From NCBI GenBank assembly GCA_963605535.1, contig CAVCXB010000133.1:1-8553 (forward strand): 8,553 nucleotides of DNA, read 5' to 3'. This stretch comes from Anthropogastromicrobium chipingensis_A (GTDB lineage: Bacteria > Bacillota > Clostridia > Lachnospirales > Lachnospiraceae). Each line of letters starts with the position of its first letter. Position 1 is the first letter of the stretch. Below the pieces are notes generated by a model. That model did no database searches. It was not told the DNA's origin and was given only the letters and a program-made list of their open reading frames with translations. Position numbers and translations under genes: made by a program. Of this stretch, positions 7,074-8,553 are shown in pieces.

Positions 7074-7847
7074 TTGACAAGGACTCACAGCAAAAAACTC
7101 ACAATTTTCTTTTTGGCGTTTACAACACTTTTCACATGTATGTTGCATGTATGTTTTTATCAGGGAATCACTCAGAAGATTTGGCAAGGAAATCGTTTCA
7201 GTAATTTATATGAAAATTTTACTTCAACTTCTTCTAGTTTTTCAACTGACTACTCTTCTACACTCTCCTCAAAGCTGCTTCGCTTTCGCGTCCTCGCAAA
7301 CAGTGACTCCACAAAGGACCAAAGCGATAAAAAGCGCCTGTGTGCAGAGCTGATTCCCATTCTCTCCCCTGCGCTGTCAAACGTGCAGACAAAAGAGGAA
7401 GCGATCTTTCTAGTGAGCGAAAGTCTTCCCTTTTTAACAGCCTATTGTAATGATGTGCTGTCTGATTCCGACAAGTCGATCTCCTGCACGGTTGGCCCAC
7501 ACTTATTTCCCTATAAAACATACGATGACTGCCAGTTTCCTGCTGGCATCTACGATACGCTTCTTGTAACAATTGGCGAAGGACGCGGCAGCAACTGGTG
7601 GTGTCTTGCTTTTCCGCCGCTCTGTTTTGCCGACGAAGCATTTCTTGATGTGCCAAATTCCTCAAAGCAGACGTTACTTCGCGTGCTAGGCGCGGATCTA
7701 TTTGATGAAATCTGTGTCACAGAGGGGGACGCGAAATCAAATTCAAATGATCTTTCCAAAACAGTAAATGAAACAAATGATGAGGACAATGACAAACGAG
7801 ACGAGAAAAAAGAACAGCCAAAGCTGACACTCGGACTGTTCTTTTGA
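7074..7847 (+). CDS. spoIIR: Stage II sporulation protein R (SpoIIR)
   Basis: SpoIIR is made in the forespore, is exported to the intermembrane space, and triggers the membrane protease SpoIIGA to process pro-sigma-E in the mother cell. From the TTG at 7074 the protein has 257 residues. It begins with a short basic N-terminus and a hydrophobic signal or anchor segment (about 9-28), followed by a Ser/Thr-rich linker (49-67). The family core runs from LRFRVLANSDS (69-79) to FPYKTYDDCQFPAGIYDT (145-162), IGEGRGSNWWCLAFPPLCF (167-185). The TTG start is chosen because AAGGAGGT (7059-7066) is 7 nt upstream. The in-frame TTG at 7068 is too close, and the ATG at 6981 lies before the likely promoter with no ribosome site. 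The C-terminal 40 residues are an acidic and charged low-complexity tail (Asn/Asp/Glu/Lys-rich) that looks like an extension beyond the family core. It is transcribed divergently from ileS. Confidence 0.93.
   Translation: MTRTHSKKLTIFFLAFTTLFTCMLHVCFYQGITQKIWQGNRFSNLYENFTSTSSSFSTDYSSTLSSKLLRFRVLANSDSTKDQSDKKRLCAELIPILSPALSNVQTKEEAIFLVSESLPFLTAYCNDVLSDSDKSISCTVGPHLFPYKTYDDCQFPAGIYDTLLVTIGEGRGSNWWCLAFPPLCFADEAFLDVPNSSKQTLLRVLGADLFDEICVTEGDAKSNSNDLSKTVNETNDEDNDKRDEKKEQPKLTLGLFF
7808..7845. terminator. Hairpin inside the 3' end of spoIIR, potential bidirectional terminator
   Basis: AAAAGAACAG (7808-7817) is perfectly complementary to CTGTTCTTTT (7836-7845), with an 18-nt loop in which CC and GG can add two pairs. 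The right arm encodes the last residues of SpoIIR and abuts its TGA stop. Read on the minus strand the stem is followed by a six-T run, so it may also terminate the convergent gntR transcript. On the plus strand the T-run is part of the stem. The long loop and AT-rich base weaken the call. Confidence 0.6.
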
Positions 7848-7858
7848 ATGTTATACTT

Positions 7859-7909
7859 TTTGTAACGTAACTATTCAGAACCACATGAGCAAAATAGTTA
7901 CAAGTTTTT
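7859..7909 (+). terminator. AT-rich hairpin after spoIIR, overlapping the end of gntR
   Basis: GTAACTATT (7867-7875) is perfectly complementary to AATAGTTAC (7893-7901). An alternative left arm, TTGTAAC (7860-7866), pairs with GTTACAA (7897-7903) of the same right arm because GTAAC is directly repeated. TTTTT follows at 7905-7909, so it can serve as a plus-strand terminator for spoIIR. The right arm includes the gntR stop codon. On the minus strand no T-run follows the stem directly. Confidence 0.5.
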
Positions 7910-8551
7910 CAAGATATTTTCTTCCTGCTTTTCAATGTGAAGGCTGATCGCGGCCTTTGCACGCTCGCACTCACCCTTGATGATGGCATCGGTGATCTCT
8001 CTGTGCTCACGGCGTAAATCCTCGCGCATGTTGGCATCCTTAATATACTCAAAGCGATAACGATACATCTGCTCTCTTAAATTATTGAGCAGCATATCAA
8101 GCTTTGGATTCTTGGTAGCCATATAGATTACCTTATGAAATTCTTCATCCTTCTGTGCAATCAGACGCAGATCATTTCCTCTGCTGGCTGTTGCAAAAGC
8201 TTCCTCCGCCTGACGAAGTGCAATGCGCTCCTGCGGTGTGATGCGGGCAATGGCCAGACAGACGGCCAGACACTCCATTGCTTTTCGCACTTCGAGCACA
8301 TCGCGCACGCTCTGTGCGGAGATTGTTGCCACCTGCGCACCTTTTCGCGGCGCCATCACAACAAGTCCTTCCTGCTCCAATTTATGAATTGCCTCACGAA
8401 CCGGGGTACGGCTGACGCCAAGACGCTGTGCCAACGCCACCTCGATCAAACGCTCCCCCGGCTTTAATTCTCCCTTTAGTATTTTCTGTCGGAGTGTCTC
8501 AAATACAACATCCCTAAGAGGAAGGTATTCATTAATCTGAAAATCCTCCAT
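7898..8551 (-). CDS. GntR-family transcriptional regulator, FadR/FCD subfamily
   Basis: A DNA-binding regulator of 217 residues. The N-terminal winged helix-turn-helix spans about 10-75 and includes ILKGELKPGERL (24-35), LAQRLGVSRTPVREAIHKLEQEGL (40-63) and the wing PRKGAQV (68-74). The C-terminal all-helical FCD ligand-binding domain (about 80-213) has Asp135, His139, His183 and His205, spaced as the metal-binding Asp/His3 set of this family. Such proteins bind a carboxylate metabolite and release or bind an operator as dimers. The ATG at 8551 is 2 nt from the window edge, so its ribosome site and promoter cannot be seen and a further upstream start is possible. It is convergent with spoIIR. 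From memory, related regulators sit beside ispE in Lachnospiraceae, but that neighbour is not visible. Ligand and targets are unknown. Confidence 0.9.
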   Translation of the reverse strand: MEDFQINEYLPLRDVVFETLRQKILKGELKPGERLIEVALAQRLGVSRTPVREAIHKLEQEGLVVMAPRKGAQVATISAQSVRDVLEVRKAMECLAVCLAIARITPQERIALRQAEEAFATASRGNDLRLIAQKDEEFHKVIYMATKNPKLDMLLNNLREQMYRYRFEYIKDANMREDLRREHREITDAIIKGECERAKAAISLHIEKQEENILKNL

Positions 8552-8553
8552 AC

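Noticed and set aside
7258..7665. 135-codon minus-strand frame inside spoIIR
   Set aside because: It is antisense to the conserved SpoIIR core, with no ribosome site or family resemblance.
1..8553. CRISPR array, tRNA/rRNA genes, transposase or phage genes
   Set aside because: No regularly spaced repeats, cloverleaf-like sequences, ribosomal RNA motifs or mobile-element proteins were seen on either strand.

Overview
This 8.55 kb window looks like ordinary chromosome from a spore-forming, low-to-moderate GC Firmicute, most likely a member of the Lachnospiraceae or another Clostridia. The grounds are a spoIIR sporulation gene, strong AGGAGG-type ribosome binding sites, a T-box leader on an aminoacyl-tRNA synthetase gene, a long eukaryote-like (type 2) isoleucyl-tRNA synthetase, and a single-pass membrane protein of a kind I associate with Lachnospiraceae. 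I see no phage, insertion sequence, CRISPR array, tRNA or rRNA gene.

Layout from left to right. Positions 1-115 hold a 63-bp nested palindromic element (15-77) in front of a plus-strand gene (116-898) for a membrane-anchored protein of unknown function. A bidirectional hairpin terminator (931-965) separates it from a convergent minus-strand operon. In transcription order that operon has a consensus sigma-A promoter (6949-6977), an isoleucine T-box leader with specifier codon AUC (about 6905-6665), ileS (6650-3492) and, 10 bp later, glgP (3481-1019). Divergently, a candidate forespore promoter (7016-7045) precedes spoIIR (7074-7847), which starts with TTG behind an AAGGAGGT site. A hairpin lies inside the 3' end of spoIIR, and a second AT-rich hairpin overlaps the end of the convergent GntR-type regulator gene (8551-7898). 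That regulator's promoter is outside the window.

How the genes relate. The most informative unit is T-box-ileS-glgP. The sequence predicts that uncharged tRNA-Ile sensing governs isoleucyl-tRNA synthetase and, through the tight gene junction, probably also glycogen phosphorylase. The T-box is atypical: stem I, the specifier loop and a stem III-like hairpin are recognisable. The tRNA-acceptor-binding bulge, however, reads UGGUAUA rather than UGGNACC, and I find neither an intrinsic terminator nor an obvious anti-Shine-Dalgarno sequence before ileS. spoIIR is independent and should be expressed only in the forespore. The gntR regulator's targets cannot be read from this window.

Nothing here is convincingly a new defence or mobile system. 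The observations most worth following are the unconventional T-box, the ileS-glgP coupling and the nested palindrome at the left edge.
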